Origin: Diaporthe sp. PMI_573
Taxonomy: Eukaryota > Ascomycota > Sordariomycetes > Diaporthales > Diaporthaceae
Reading direction: 5' to 3'
Assembly (NCBI GenBank): GCA_021399435.1
Contig: JAJTUP010000141.1
Location: 1-64,000, forward strand
DNA length: 64,000 nt
Made by a program: the position numbers and the translations under genes. Position 1 is the stretch's first letter. Every line of letters starts with the position of its first letter. Shown here one piece after another: positions 37,085 through 48,477 of the stretch. The notes under the pieces are model-generated. The model saw only the letters and a list, made by a program, of their open reading frames with translations. It was not told the origin of the DNA and ran no database searches.

Positions 37085-37315
37085 TTAAGCTATTGCGCGC
37101 TCAAACGAGTCCGACAAGGAAACGCGAATTTGCTGCAGTGCAGGGGATCCACCCTCGGATAACTCAGTAGGTGCGCAAAGTCCCATCTGTCTCGTATCAT
37201 CTGCGGCACACTGGTTGTCTAGATCACTGCTGTTTGTTTCTCCCGAGCTTGCTCCCAGGCTCGTCGAATTGCTCTGAATAGAAAGAACAAAAACAGCAAC
37301 AATAAATGCAGGCAT
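37085..37315 (-). CDS. Possible small secreted protein, low confidence
   Basis: A 76-codon intronless frame beginning with a plausible short signal peptide (MPAFIVAVFVLSIQ) and a Ser/Asn/Asp-rich mature part with two cysteines. It converges with gtb3, 306 bp beyond its stop. No family is recognised. Short length and the lack of cysteine pattern make a chance frame quite possible. Confidence 0.25.
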   Translation of the reverse strand: MPAFIVAVFVLSIQSNSTSLGASSGETNSSDLDNQCAADDTRQMGLCAPTELSEGGSPALQQIRVSLSDSFERAIA

Positions 37316-39000
37316 CCTGCCGTTTGGTCGACAGGATACAAACTAGAAGCAGCTGGGCTAGCCCTGCTTCATGCTTGGCTTCGTCGGCGCGATCTTGATC
37401 TGGCAACCGAAACCGCATGGAGCCACTACTCGAAAATAAAAGACGAGTACCTGGTTCGAGATCAGACACTTTCACCATACAGTGGTAACCTCCGTCTCCA
37501 GCATGCTTCTTGATTGCAGCAAGCCGGCATTGCATGTGGATTCTCCTGACAAGGCCCTGGTATTAAATCTGAAGCGATCTCGATGACTGAGGGGGGGTGA
37601 CTGAGTCATAAAATTCGTTGGTGAGTCCGATGCTGTTGGCGACGAGTGTCTCCTTATCGCACCCTCCTTTCTAAGGTGTTGGTTCACTTCATCTAGGGAG
37701 CCTCTAATTGGACGTTGACAAACTCATCACTCATCCTTCTGATCACGTGCTGCTCCTGTTGGGCTTTTCGACCTCTACAAGACACATACGGTCGCTATCA
37801 GCCGCGGCGCCACGTCCCTAGTCTTGGCGCCATTCCAACATAAGACACGGATTGGACTGGCTTGCGGCGTCGGGGCAGACGACTCCAGGGGTTGCCCATG
37901 GAGTTTCACAACACCTGCAGAGGAAGGAGGGGAATCGGATGGCTGTCTTCGTATCTCTCAGCCCTGCCTAGGACGATTTGTCGAAGGAGGTGGCTCAACG
38001 CCCAAATATATAGTTGAAGCACACATACAAGGCGAGGCGATTCGGGATTGTTATGGGCATGGGCACGGGCACATGATTGGGGGGGAATAAAACGTTGACG
38101 TGCAGCAAACCTCTTGCTTCCCATCTAGAATCCACAAGTCTCCCGCTTGACGGCTGTGTACAGACTGACCAGGGAGAGCTTCTGTTCAGCCCGTGGAACC
38201 AAATGCGTCACAGCAAAGGGTGCCGGTATGGCTAAGTTAGTGCGACCCAACCAACCGGGTTCTGGCGGCATGTGCCTGTGTCAAACGGGTCTCCCTCTCC
38301 CTTTCTGATCACCCCAACGCTACAAAGAAGAAAGAAAGATAAAAAAAGTGCAGACTTACCTCCTCACAGCGATGCGATGGACGTCACTTTCCAAGGGCGT
38401 GCCTCATCGGTGCGAAGTCCGGAACGGGGGTCGACGCTGGTGAGACTCAGAGCCGTATCAGCCTGCGGCGGCCCGGATCAAGTCTCTCATAGAATTGGTC
38501 GATCTAGCGCTGCGCAGATCTGGAACCTAATCCAATGCCGCACGCGCTGCCCTCGTCGCCAAGGCCGCTAGTGCCTTAGTGGCCGTGCTTGGGTTGTTCG
38601 CAGCCGTTGGCGACGATGTTGGTGTGACGCCTTCGGTCTGATCTTCCTCCCAGGGGCGCACACGCCATGTCGTCCCAAGTGAGCCTCCCCCAGGTCCTCC
38701 CATTTATCCCATGTGCCATACCCCGTGGGTTCGCAAAAAAATCAGGCCACTTTTTGCTCCCAAGTCTTTCCCATTCCACTTTTTGTTTTCGCTGGGTGCT
38801 GATTATACTTTGTTATGCCTGGTGCATTCACAGCCATCGTACGATACGACAGGTCGTTTCTTTCTCGCTAGGTTCCGGTTGGTGACGGACAAACTACACT
38901 CGTTGTACTAGGTGCACAGGTTGCACCACCACGTTCAGCCTAATCTAATCCCTCCTCGACCTCCCCGCCGACGAGTCTTGTCAGCCTTGCATATCCAGCC

Positions 39001-39198
39001 ATGGATGCCGTACTCATCGCACGCCAGGCGGCTCCGACTGCCACCACGTTCCCGTTCCCATTCCAACACACAAAGATGGACTTGGATTGGGCTGTGTTCA
39101 TGTACATCTTCGTGTTTTGCGTCTTTGTTGGAACAGTACTGCTTGGCCGAATTATCACATGCTGTACGGAACGGAGCAACAAGGAGTTTGTGGTATAA
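39001..39198 (+). CDS. Possible small single-pass membrane protein
   Basis: A 65-residue intronless frame with strong start context (AGCCATGG) after a C/T-rich leader. The N-terminal 26 residues are polar and Pro/Thr-rich. One 24-residue helix follows (DWAVFMYIFVFCVFVGTVLL), then a basic/Cys tail ending RSNKEFVV. The layout (outside tail, helix, positive inside tail) is that of a small plasma-membrane or ER protein. No family is recognised. The upstream and downstream flanks have no other gene, which favours a real small gene. Confidence 0.5.
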   Translation: MDAVLIARQAAPTATTFPFPFQHTKMDLDWAVFMYIFVFCVFVGTVLLGRIITCCTERSNKEFVV

Positions 39199-40624
39199 TA
39201 GGCGGCAGCAACGTGTCAGCAACCACTTGGGAAGGTCAGTCAAAAGACATTTCACAGCCACTTGGCATGAAGTCCCCCGTTTCTGTATCTTGGATGGAGC
39301 TGATACTCTTTTTATTAGGATAAACCGGCATACGGGACTCACTTGGCAGGTCACCCTCCGGTGAGGCATGGCAGTCGATGAGAACTCGGCAATGTCTTGC
39401 TCGTGTACAATATCAGTCTCTGGCCTTACCGACGCAATAAACTGGACACAGAGGAAATCGGTGTTCTTTCCCACGTTTGCTCGATTGGCGCATACCACGT
39501 TTACCTCCTCTTTGATTAACGGGGAAAGGTGTAACGTCCCAATTTGTCCTGTGAGGCTGGGCAGACTGCTATGTATGCTAGTGGCCATTTAAATACAGTT
39601 GTTGGCTCCTTCATCTATCTGCTTGATCAGCGGTACATGAAAGACTGCAAATAGGGGACCAATATGTTGCCCTTACCAAGCTGGATGGCACCTGTCCCCC
39701 ATCCACATGTGCTCCTTCTCTGTCTGTGTAATCTCCGCAACGGGCCCAACTAAAGCTATGACTCTATACTTCTATACAAGTTAAATCATTGGCTTGCTGT
39801 CATATGGCGAGCCAAGATGTTGTATCTCCTGCAGAGACATGGTCTCGAGTGAGGTAGTGGGTCTCTTTGTTTATTTTACCGTGCATGCATCCCTCAAGAA
39901 GTGCGGGTATGGTCCCGATCAAACTCCGCCTTTGGTTGTGTTGTCTCTTGGCCTGACCCGAGAGCCTTCTCTTTTTTCGGCACGCGGCGCTGGGGCAGGA
40001 TCTGATTCACCCAGTATGTATTCAGTCCAGCGTGATGCCCCAGCGTCATCCTGGCTTTCCAAGGCCCACCGCTGATGTATGTTGAGCAGCAAGCATGATG
40101 GCACCTGCGCACATATCGCAAAGCGATCAATACTTTACCTTCATAAACATGGGTCTCTGCACAATCGGTGAATGAGCCACAGCATGACCGACGAGCTCGA
40201 TGGTGCTGCTTCTGTACCACCACAGGTATGAGTTTTTCTTGTTTTTTGTTCTTTCTTTGGTCTTCTGCCCGCTTCGGCTTATTACCCCCCCCCCCTTTTC
40301 TTCCGACCGAGACTATCAAGGCCCGTTACTGGACATGTTCCATCATCTCTACTGATAATCCAAGCTGCCTTCGTCTTTGCCCTGCTTCGAGAGCCACGAG
40401 GCATGCCTAGTGACCCAAACATGTTGTTTGAGGCCTGGAATCACATGAATCACTCTTCCTGTTGCTGAGTTATCTCCAGCCTGGACGAGCCTTGACTGAG
40501 TCTCGGTGATAGGCAATGGCCATGCAGGAGCGTTCATATAAGCTATCACCTGAATGCTGAGCCACAACATGTTTGCCAAGCTCACTCTTCCCACGTGTCT
40601 GTCCTTTTACCTTCCGCCTGGTAT

Positions 40625-41867
40625 TTACACAAGCCTTCCACTGGATGGTGACAGGGGCTGGAGCCTGATTTCGGAGGAGTCGTCCGGAAGATGACCGAAT
40701 CCATCGCTCTTCAACGTTCTTCTCCCATTTGTGAGGCCCCTTGATCCACAGGAGTCGTAATTATTGGATGAACCGCCGCGCTGGCTTGATATCGAGCCCC
40801 ATAATGCTCTCAGGAAGGGCAAGCAGGCTATACAGATGGCGACAGCAATTTCAATCGTGGATGCGAGGAATGCGAGCAGCCCGCTTGCGGTTATGTCTTT
40901 GAGGTCCATATCACCAAGAGTCGTCTGGCGATAGAGGGTTACGACGCATGTTCTAGCCACCATGTCAATAGCCATCCTCCAATTGGTCGGTGAGATGTTT
41001 GTGGGGTCGCTCTCAACTCACAAGACGCCAACCATGAACATGCTAATCAGCCCTAGTCTCTTCCTCAGCGGCATCTGCAGCTTGTAGAGGAAGGGGATGG
41101 GCAGTAGGAGAATGACGAGGTCGCTAAACAGGTTGAGTGCGCTCAGCCAGATATAGAATGTTCTGACATTCCCGCAAGTGCCCTCCAAGTTGACGTAGTA
41201 GTTCTTTGCGTAGGGCCTGCAGATAAGAAAAGCCTCCAAGATTCCGCCGAGTGCGAACAAGATGATGAACGTGCCGACGACTCGGACGGCCATTTTCATC
41301 CGCGCAACCGGTATTAGGGTCTGGTACATCAAAAGTACAGACCATTTGCTGGTCACAACGCAGCAACTCCAGAGGATCGGCCATGCTGCTATGCACTAGA
41401 TTGGCCAATATAAGCTTGCGAGATACTGTGCACGATAGTTTTTCGAAAGGGCTGGCGGGTGTTGAGCAACGCACTTTATTGAATGTGACGAGGGTCTCGG
41501 GCCCGAATCGTCTCTCGATGTCCTTGATATGAAATCCAAAGCCGCCCTTTAGAACCATGAAGTAATCGACAATACATAAGCCAATATCGAATGTCTGGTT
41601 CGAAATCGTTGGATGGTTAGTTGTATATTCAATTCCCAGGATGGATACTGGACAGGAGTGTGGGAAATGGTTGGAGACCGCTTGCGGTGGATGACTTACT
41701 AGAGCGGCCACAATGCAGAAGTCGCTGCCGTTCAACGACAGGGACGTTTTTCGACGAGCAAGAATCCGCAGAATCACCAAGGCCGTTGGTAGGACCATGC
41801 AGAAGGTGGCCGTTGCCAAAAACCCAACTTGTCCAGGCAGTTCGATCGGGATGGTCGACGAAGTCAT
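40625..41867 (-). CDS. Pth11/rhodopsin-type fungal integral membrane protein
   Basis: Four exons on the minus strand, 41867-41700, 41594-41475, 41395-41022 and 40976-40625, give 337 residues. Introns of 105, 79 and 45 nt keep frame, although the third acceptor has near alternatives. Hydrophobic helices appear in order, with TFDIGLCIVDYF after the first intron and the family-typical SDLVILLLPIPFLYKLQMPL block near the end, the signature of the fungal rhodopsin-like (SAT4/Pth11-related) family. The C-tail is Ser/Arg-rich and cytosolic. Such proteins are putative surface receptors, and ligands are unknown in general. The first exon stays open upstream to a Met at 42165-42167, adding 100 Cys-rich residues without a signal peptide. 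I chose the later Met because helix one starts soon after it. Confidence 0.75.
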
Positions 41868-43265
41868 ACTGTCTGGATCCAGGACACGGGACCAATGGAG
41901 GTTTTCCTGACGACAGCTAGCCCAAGGAACTGAAAGTTGTTGAAGTAGGCATACGTATGACTGCCTGGTGCATTTCAGGCACGTCCCGAATGTCAGGACG
42001 GGGGGTCCCCAAGGCAACTTGGTAGCAGCACATTCACAAAATGGATAACATGTCCGGGCACCTGGGATCTGAGTTATGCAGGTAATATCCCAGCCCTCAG
42101 CAGACGAACCCCCCTCAAGCATGCAGGACGGCTCGGGTGGCATGGGTGGCGCCGATCCCCAGATCACGCTGACCGGTTGCTAATTGCGCTGACCGGTTGT
42201 CAGGATTGTTTGATTATGACGGGTAGCTGAGGTTGATCGCATGCAGCGCCATGGGGCTGTACTTCAGGCTTACTGGCTGATTAGGCAAGGTCCTGCAAGA
42301 TTGTTTCACTTGGCCGAGCAAAGTAGAAGCCTCTCCGTAAAGGAAAGCGTACCCCCCAGGCCATCCTTTGAGCGCCCTGGCGCCCAAAGGGCTGATCAGC
42401 CAAAGTCGTGAAGAACACACACGGCGGTGATGCCCAAGAGACATGGGTATCATTAATTGCCGCTGCTGCTCTTTCCGACGACTCGAGGGCGTAATTACCG
42501 CCTGTGCTTGACAGTATACGCATGGGAACATCTGAGCGCGCTTCGATCAGAGACACAAACACAACAAGGTGAAATTGTTCCACAGAACCTTGGGGAAGCC
42601 CCCGTCGCTACATGCAGGCTCATACATACAACGCACAAGGATCCTGAAAGTCCCTTGTCAGAGACAAGATGATTGGGTAAGTTAGGATACAAGTCTTTTG
42701 CGTCGAGAATTGTCGCGGAAAGTCCAATATTATTGAAGATCTGTAGACTGCACACAGTCAACCCAGTTACCTCGCCCTAAACGGCAAGGGCTGTATGTAT
42801 TTGCAAGGGGACTTTCCGGATCCTTGTGCGTTGTACATAATACCTTGTCGCCGAGAACGACGTTGGCCGCGGAGAACAGGTAGGAAGAGATCCTATTTGT
42901 TGGGCTGCTCTGGGAGGCCCACACACAGATATGCGACATCATGCATAGTAAAGGGAAAAACTCCAGGAATCTGCATGAGCAATTTGGTATTCAACGAGAG
43001 TGACCGGGAATTTGATTTGCGAGGTACGGTGCATACGGCAGTGCATGACGCAGGAGACATGGAATACAGCGCGAGGCAGTGCAACGAGAGGTCAATGGGC
43101 ACACCGCGCCCCTGCCGCATACTTGCTCAGTCATTTACTTCTGATGTCGGCAAGTCGATCATGTGCGCTATAAGTACGTGGAAGTACGTCGTGAACTCGA
43201 ATTTCAGGACGACTACGATTGGACAAACCGGTTTCCGAGACCGCCCACAAGTATTCAGCGTCACC
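41868..43265. promoter_or_regulatory. Divergent promoter region with an inserted MITE
   Basis: This is the space between the divergent membrane-protein and dehydrogenase genes. It contains a direct repeat of GCTGACCGGTTG near 42168-42200 and a 207-bp inverted-repeat element at 42628-42834. No other gene is supported. Confidence 0.5.
42628..42834. mobile_element. 207-bp MITE-like element with ~33-bp inverted ends
   Basis: The left end, ACAACGCACAAGGATCC at 42628-42644 and continuing to about 42660, is matched by its reverse complement ending at 42834. The arms differ by one substitution and a one-base indel. Both ends are flanked by ACAT (42624-42627 and 42835-42838), a likely 4-bp target duplication. 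The interior is not coding. The element type is unassigned. Confidence 0.7.
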
Positions 43266-44376
43266 ATGGCATCCACTTCTTCGGCACCGCGCAAGGTTTT
43301 GATCATCACTGGGGCCACGGTCTGTCGTACAAAAGCAAAACACAATTCATTCTTCATAAACTGACAGTAGTCGCAGAACGGCATCGGCCGCGATCTCGCC
43401 GAGCGCCTCCACGCGCGGGGATACAATGTTGCCATTACCGGGCGGCGCATCCAAGAAGGAGGAACGTTCGCGGCACAGCTGGACCCAAAAGGCGACACTT
43501 CGTTCTTCGTTGAATGCTACGTGCAAGACTATGACTCCCAGGTGGCCCTCTTCAGGGCGGTATGGCGCAAATGGGGGCGGCTCGACGGGCTTGTTGCCAA
43601 CGCCGGCATAGTGTATGTTACTTGCGAACAGTGCAGGCGCCATTCCACGGGATCGCTGACCCTTTGACTCTTACCTAGGGACGTCGGTTCGAGGTACAAT
43701 CTGGCTAGGAAGGACGCGTCCGTCGATGACATACCGCCGTGTCCAGACCTCAGCTGCACCGATGCCGACTTCAAGGGCGTGGTCTACGGAACGGAGCTGG
43801 CAGTGCACTATATGCGCCACAATCCCGGTGGCAGCAGAGGCAAAATCATTGTCACGGGAAGCATCGCGGCTATCTATCCGTTAGCTACCATGCCTGAGTA
43901 CTGCGCCGCGAAGGCCGCCGTCTTGCAATGGGTGCGCGTGATGGCTCCGATGCTAGGGAAAGAAGACATCACGATTAATGTTGTGCTCCCCAACGGGTAC
44001 AATACGGGTATCTTGCCTGATTTCGAGGAGGCCTACCTCGACGAACAGTAAGTCTAGACGTGGACAATAAATTCGGCGACTTGCCTGCTAATCTCGGTCC
44101 TCTTCTAGCCTGACAAAGAAGGAATGCCTGATGTCTGCGTACGACGCCTTTCTCGAGGATGAAAACCACGAGAAGAACGGGCAAGCGATTGAGACGGCCT
44201 ACGAGTCCCACTACTATCACGACGTCCCGGCATATAAGAGTGGCTATGTGATAGAGAGGACAGACAAGGTTTATGAGCCTTGGTTTGAGATGATGCATCA
44301 GAGCCGGAGCGGGTTGGAAAACTCCTATAAAGAGCCTCTGAGGAAGATAGCGACAGAGAAAGACACCCCTAGGTAA
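43266..44376 (+). CDS. Short-chain dehydrogenase/reductase (15-PGDH-like)
   Basis: Four exons, 43266-43319, 43377-43612, 43679-44047 and 44109-44376, give 308 residues. Introns of 57, 66 and 61 nt are GT-AG and keep frame. The cofactor motif is split by intron 1 and reads TGAT-NGIG at residues 15-22. NAGIV closes the central sheet strand, the catalytic region is IVTGSIAAIY followed by YCAAK (Tyr-x3-Lys), and the VLPNGYNTG loop follows. It is a classical cytosolic NAD(P)-dependent oxidoreductase resembling 15-hydroxyprostaglandin dehydrogenase-type fungal SDRs. The substrate is unknown. It is divergent from the Pth11-type gene and ends about 220 bp before the repeat-rich block. Coding sequence appears free of RIP damage. 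Confidence 0.85.
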
Positions 44377-44598
44377 GAACGTCTATAGCTAGTTGGTACC
44401 TGTTACTAGAGGATATTCAGAGACAGGGCAGCTGTCCCCAATACGTCAATTAAAGTTGAGTCGGGGCTACCCTTCTATTTAAAAAGAAGGTCTGTGAGAC
44501 GGATTCTATTACTGCTAACAAGTAAGCCGCTCGGCCAAAATACCAGAATTTCCAATCAACATTGGAAATACCAAGCAGTATATAAGCCCGTTGAGACG

Positions 44599-45117
44599 TC
44601 TGAAGGTTAGTGCCTTCAGCAGTGTGTATTCGGCAGGGTCGCAGCAGGGTGTCTGGAGACAAGTTGGGACGATTGAGAGTGGTTCGGACAACTTTGCATT
44701 GAATTTGAGTGGGCTTCTGTCAGCCCTCCTCACAGTCCCTCCGACATTGTCTCAACCCTGGGCACGCGTGGGTTGGCTCTGGTGCGCAGATAGGGAGGCC
44801 GGAAAATTCGGCCCTCAGACCCACTATCTTTGGCTTTAAATAACCAGCCAACCCTAACCCTGACAGTAACCAAACTAAATACAGATAAACTTCAGAAATC
44901 AGACTATCTAATAAGCTAAGTTATATATTTTTTGGGTAAGAAATAAGGGTAATACAGAGGTACGAAGTTAGGGTCTTAAAACAGCCCAAAAAATCAACTC
45001 ACGGCCACCAAACTCATCTGCCGGCGTGCACGCCCCATGGGCACTTAGAGAAAATCCAGTGCCAAGTCTAGGGTAACTCTCTGCGTGTAGCGCCCACACA
45101 AGCGTTTCCGTTTAACA
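44599..45117 (-). repeat. 0.5-kb inverted repeat, left copy
   Basis: Reading inward from 44599, this stretch matches the reverse complement of 54617-55134 over its whole length, with scattered differences. The inner end reads CGTTTCCGTTTAACA. It contains a telomere-like AACCCTAACCC at about 44850. It could be a terminal inverted repeat of a large composite element, or one of two LTR/LINE ends in opposite orientation. Confidence 0.75.
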
Positions 45118-46056
45118 ATTATATAAGAAAATATTATTAAGAATGTTATAAATACCTCTTATAATAACCTACCTATTTATACCCTTAAGAATCTAACTAA
45201 GTAAATGTATAAATTAACAAAAGCCCTTAGAAATACTCTTTTTAAGGCCAAAAAAATCCTTTATTAAACCCTTAACTACCTACTAAATGCCTTCCAACTA
45301 TTATTATACTACCTATAGTAATTACAACTATTAGGAGCGCTAGTTAAGAAAAAGTAAAGAATTACTACCTAAATGTCATATAATTTATTTACTTAAACTT
45401 GTAATTACCATAATATACTAATGTTCTTTACTAGTAGTACTATAATCCTTTAGAAACCATACTTAACTATTACCAAGTATTTACAGGCAAGTTTTTAGAG
45501 TGTTTTTCTATATTAACTATATTTTTCAATATTTTTATTGCTTTTATTATTATTATAGAATTTACCATTTATACCCTACTATACTAAATATTTGCTACTA
45601 TTGCCATTATTACCCTTTTCTTTATTATAATAATTACCTTCTTATAATATTTTTCCTTTATTCTCCCTAAAAAGTACCTAAAAGGCTGCTTTAAAGCCTT
45701 ATCTTCTGCCCTTAACCCTTATTGTCTTTCCTTCTATCTGCTTTTTTGGGTATAAATAGTATAGGTTGCTACTATATATATTTTATTTACAGTTATTAAA
45801 TTTACTATATTTTTCTACTACTTTCTGTATATGTATTACTGCTTTCTTTTATACTTATATTCTATTATTTTTTTCTTTCTTTCTACATTAAGAACAAAAA
45901 AGAAGGAAGACTCTATATATAAGATTACATAATAATACTCCTATTTGCTAAAGACTACTATTTGTGGGTAAATAGTAAACTTAAGCCGGTTAGAAGTTAT
46001 AGCAGTAATTGTTATAATATTCTTCTTAATAACTTTATTAGCAGTTTACAATTATA
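45118..46056. other. AT-rich RIP-degraded DNA, non-coding
   Basis: Very A/T-rich with no usable frame. It may include the leader or LTR of the copia-like relic that follows, but no matching direct repeat was seen downstream. Confidence 0.5.
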
Positions 46057-48477
46057 ATGGCGGAATAAGAAACACTAGTTACCGCTACTAACTTTCTTTT
46101 TAAGAGCCTAGCGGCAAGTAAATATCTAGAAATAACTACTAAGGAGGAAATAAAGGCCGATACTATTGTAAGCCGTTTCTATGCGGTATTAAAGGCCGAC
46201 TAGGCAAAAGTTAACCTATCTCTAATAGATATACCGGTTAATGCCGATAGTATTAACAAGAAACAAGTTACTATATATATTTTTAATATAATAAAGAGTA
46301 TCTGTTAAACACAACACACCAACAACGGCTTTCTGCTTAATATCTAGTTCTACTTTAAAGGCTAGACCCTTAAGATAATCGGCAAAGCTTATACTAACTA
46401 AAAGAAAAAACTTTACAATCTTACTTGTTAGCAAGATATTTATCTTAGCCTATAAGGAAGACTAATTAGGCTATAGATAGATATATTCTTTATTTATAGT
46501 AAATGCCCTAGCTAGCTGTCGGAAGAGCTTACTATATACGCTATTTATCTCTAATTACGGTTCTATAGTATATTTATAAGGGCTAAAAACATTATAGCCC
46601 AAGCTTACAATAGCCCCATTTAACTTTTAGGTCCTCTAATAAATATTATTAATAATGTTATTATAAAAACCATAAAAAAAAGCATTATTCCTTAGCTATT
46701 ACTAAGAAATATATTTTAATTAGATTAGATAACTAATACTATATTAAATTTATAATAAAAAGTAGTATAAGCTTTATATAATTAAGACTCTTAGTTGCAG
46801 GCAAAGTTTTTATCTAACAGCAGATAGTTACAAGATACTATATGGCTATAAGACTGGCAAAGCAATACTTGGCAATATAAGCAATCTAACTAAATATTTC
46901 CCGGCATTATATATTCTGCCGGATCTCTAAGACCAGACCCGGTAATACTAGACCCGAAAGATTTATACTATATACTGTCTTTAAGAAATTCAGGATATAT
47001 AAATCTAGAACCTAATAAGATTACCTTTTTTTTTAAAGGTATAGAATTAGAGACTAAAGTAGTTAGGTAATATTTGCAATTTTCTTAACAATAAGGTATA
47101 TATTATGTTTTCTCTTGCCAGATTATATAACATTATTTTGCTATAATTTTATATAATTCTCCCTATAATTCTTACTGGCTGTGTTAAACTATACTAAATT
47201 ATGTATATTAGTTTTAATATAGAGTTTTTAAAAGTATGTAGAAGACTTAAATAATATTTTAACATTAATACTAATTATTAGTAATATTATAATAATTAGA
47301 CAATAGTAACATTTAATACCTTTTATTATAATAAGGACAATCTTAAAAAAAATCTTTATAAGGTTTTTGTAATACTTTTTAATAAGTTATAACTATATTA
47401 GTAAGCTTTTGGCTCTAACTATTAGGGCAATAAGATACTAAAGCTTAAATATATGCTCTTTATGCTATAAGTATTATATAAATAATTTTTCTAAGATTTA
47501 AGATTATTACTTAAGCTAAGTATTAATTATATAATCTTTTAGCGATTTCTTTAAGAAGAGGATGCCGGTATTAAAGAGATATACTATTTTAATTGTCGGT
47601 ATATAAATAATGTGTAACGAAGCTGTAGAGCGGGCTTCTGGCCTTAATATAGCCGCGAAAGCTTCTATAGTAATGGCTGCCGCTATAGTAATAATTGCTA
47701 CTATAGTAATAACTGTAGCCGTGGCTATTATTAAAAGTACTACTTTATCTATAGTAAAGAGAGATGTTAGTCTTTAAATTATATTTTTAAGAAATGTCGG
47801 AAAATATATAGATAGTATCTTTCTATTTATAAAGTCAAGAAATACTTAGCTTTTAATACCGACTTTACTTTATTTCTTGCTAACTTTAAAGATCTTAATA
47901 TTTTGTTAGAAAATATAAATAATAAATAAAAAGACAATCTAGATAGTTATAAAAAAGCTTAGTAATTTCTTGCTAATACTTCTTTTTTATATTAAAAAAG
48001 CTAATAAGGCTAATAATACTATTATCCCGGCCAGTTAATTTATACTAGAAGAAAGATATTCTTAAAGCAAATTTTAGGGCATTATTTTAAATACCAGAGC
48101 GGCTTAATTCTTAACTACTAGTTATAAATAGTTTTTTGCTTTAAGCTAAGATAACCTAGCCGTTGTACTAAATGCCGGCTATATTAAGGAAGCCGTTATT
48201 AAGTTTAAAAAGAGATTTTAATTTATATTACTTAAGACAATAACTGTAAAGACCGCTATTAGGTCTATAACTTTTTACATTATAGATACCCCTATTTTTT
48301 TATTTAAAATATAGATAAGCTAGGGATTTTTTTCTAGAATATTACTAATAAGTTAATATTAATATAGACATTAGGCTTTAAAACAATTATTCTTATAACC
48401 TAAAAATAGGGTTATCTATAGTTTTTTCTAAGCAATTATAAGGCAGGTATATTTTTTATAAAAAACAAATTATAATA

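Larger units (their letters stand above)
36779..40624. other. Intergenic region with two small-protein candidates
   Basis: No large gene is seen between gtb3 and the membrane-protein gene. The 217-codon minus frame at 38935-39588 overlaps a better plus-strand candidate (39001-39198) and has no recognisable domain. A C11 homopolymer lies at 40287-40297. Two candidates are listed separately. The rest shows short chance frames only. Confidence 0.45.

Noticed and set aside
38935..39588. 217-codon minus-strand open frame
   Set aside because: Overlaps a better-supported small plus-strand gene; no domain or signal peptide, and composition looks random.
44850..44862. Telomere-like AACCCTAACCC as a chromosome end
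   Set aside because: Only about two units and embedded in an internal repeat that also occurs inverted at 54.9 kb. It is not a telomere.
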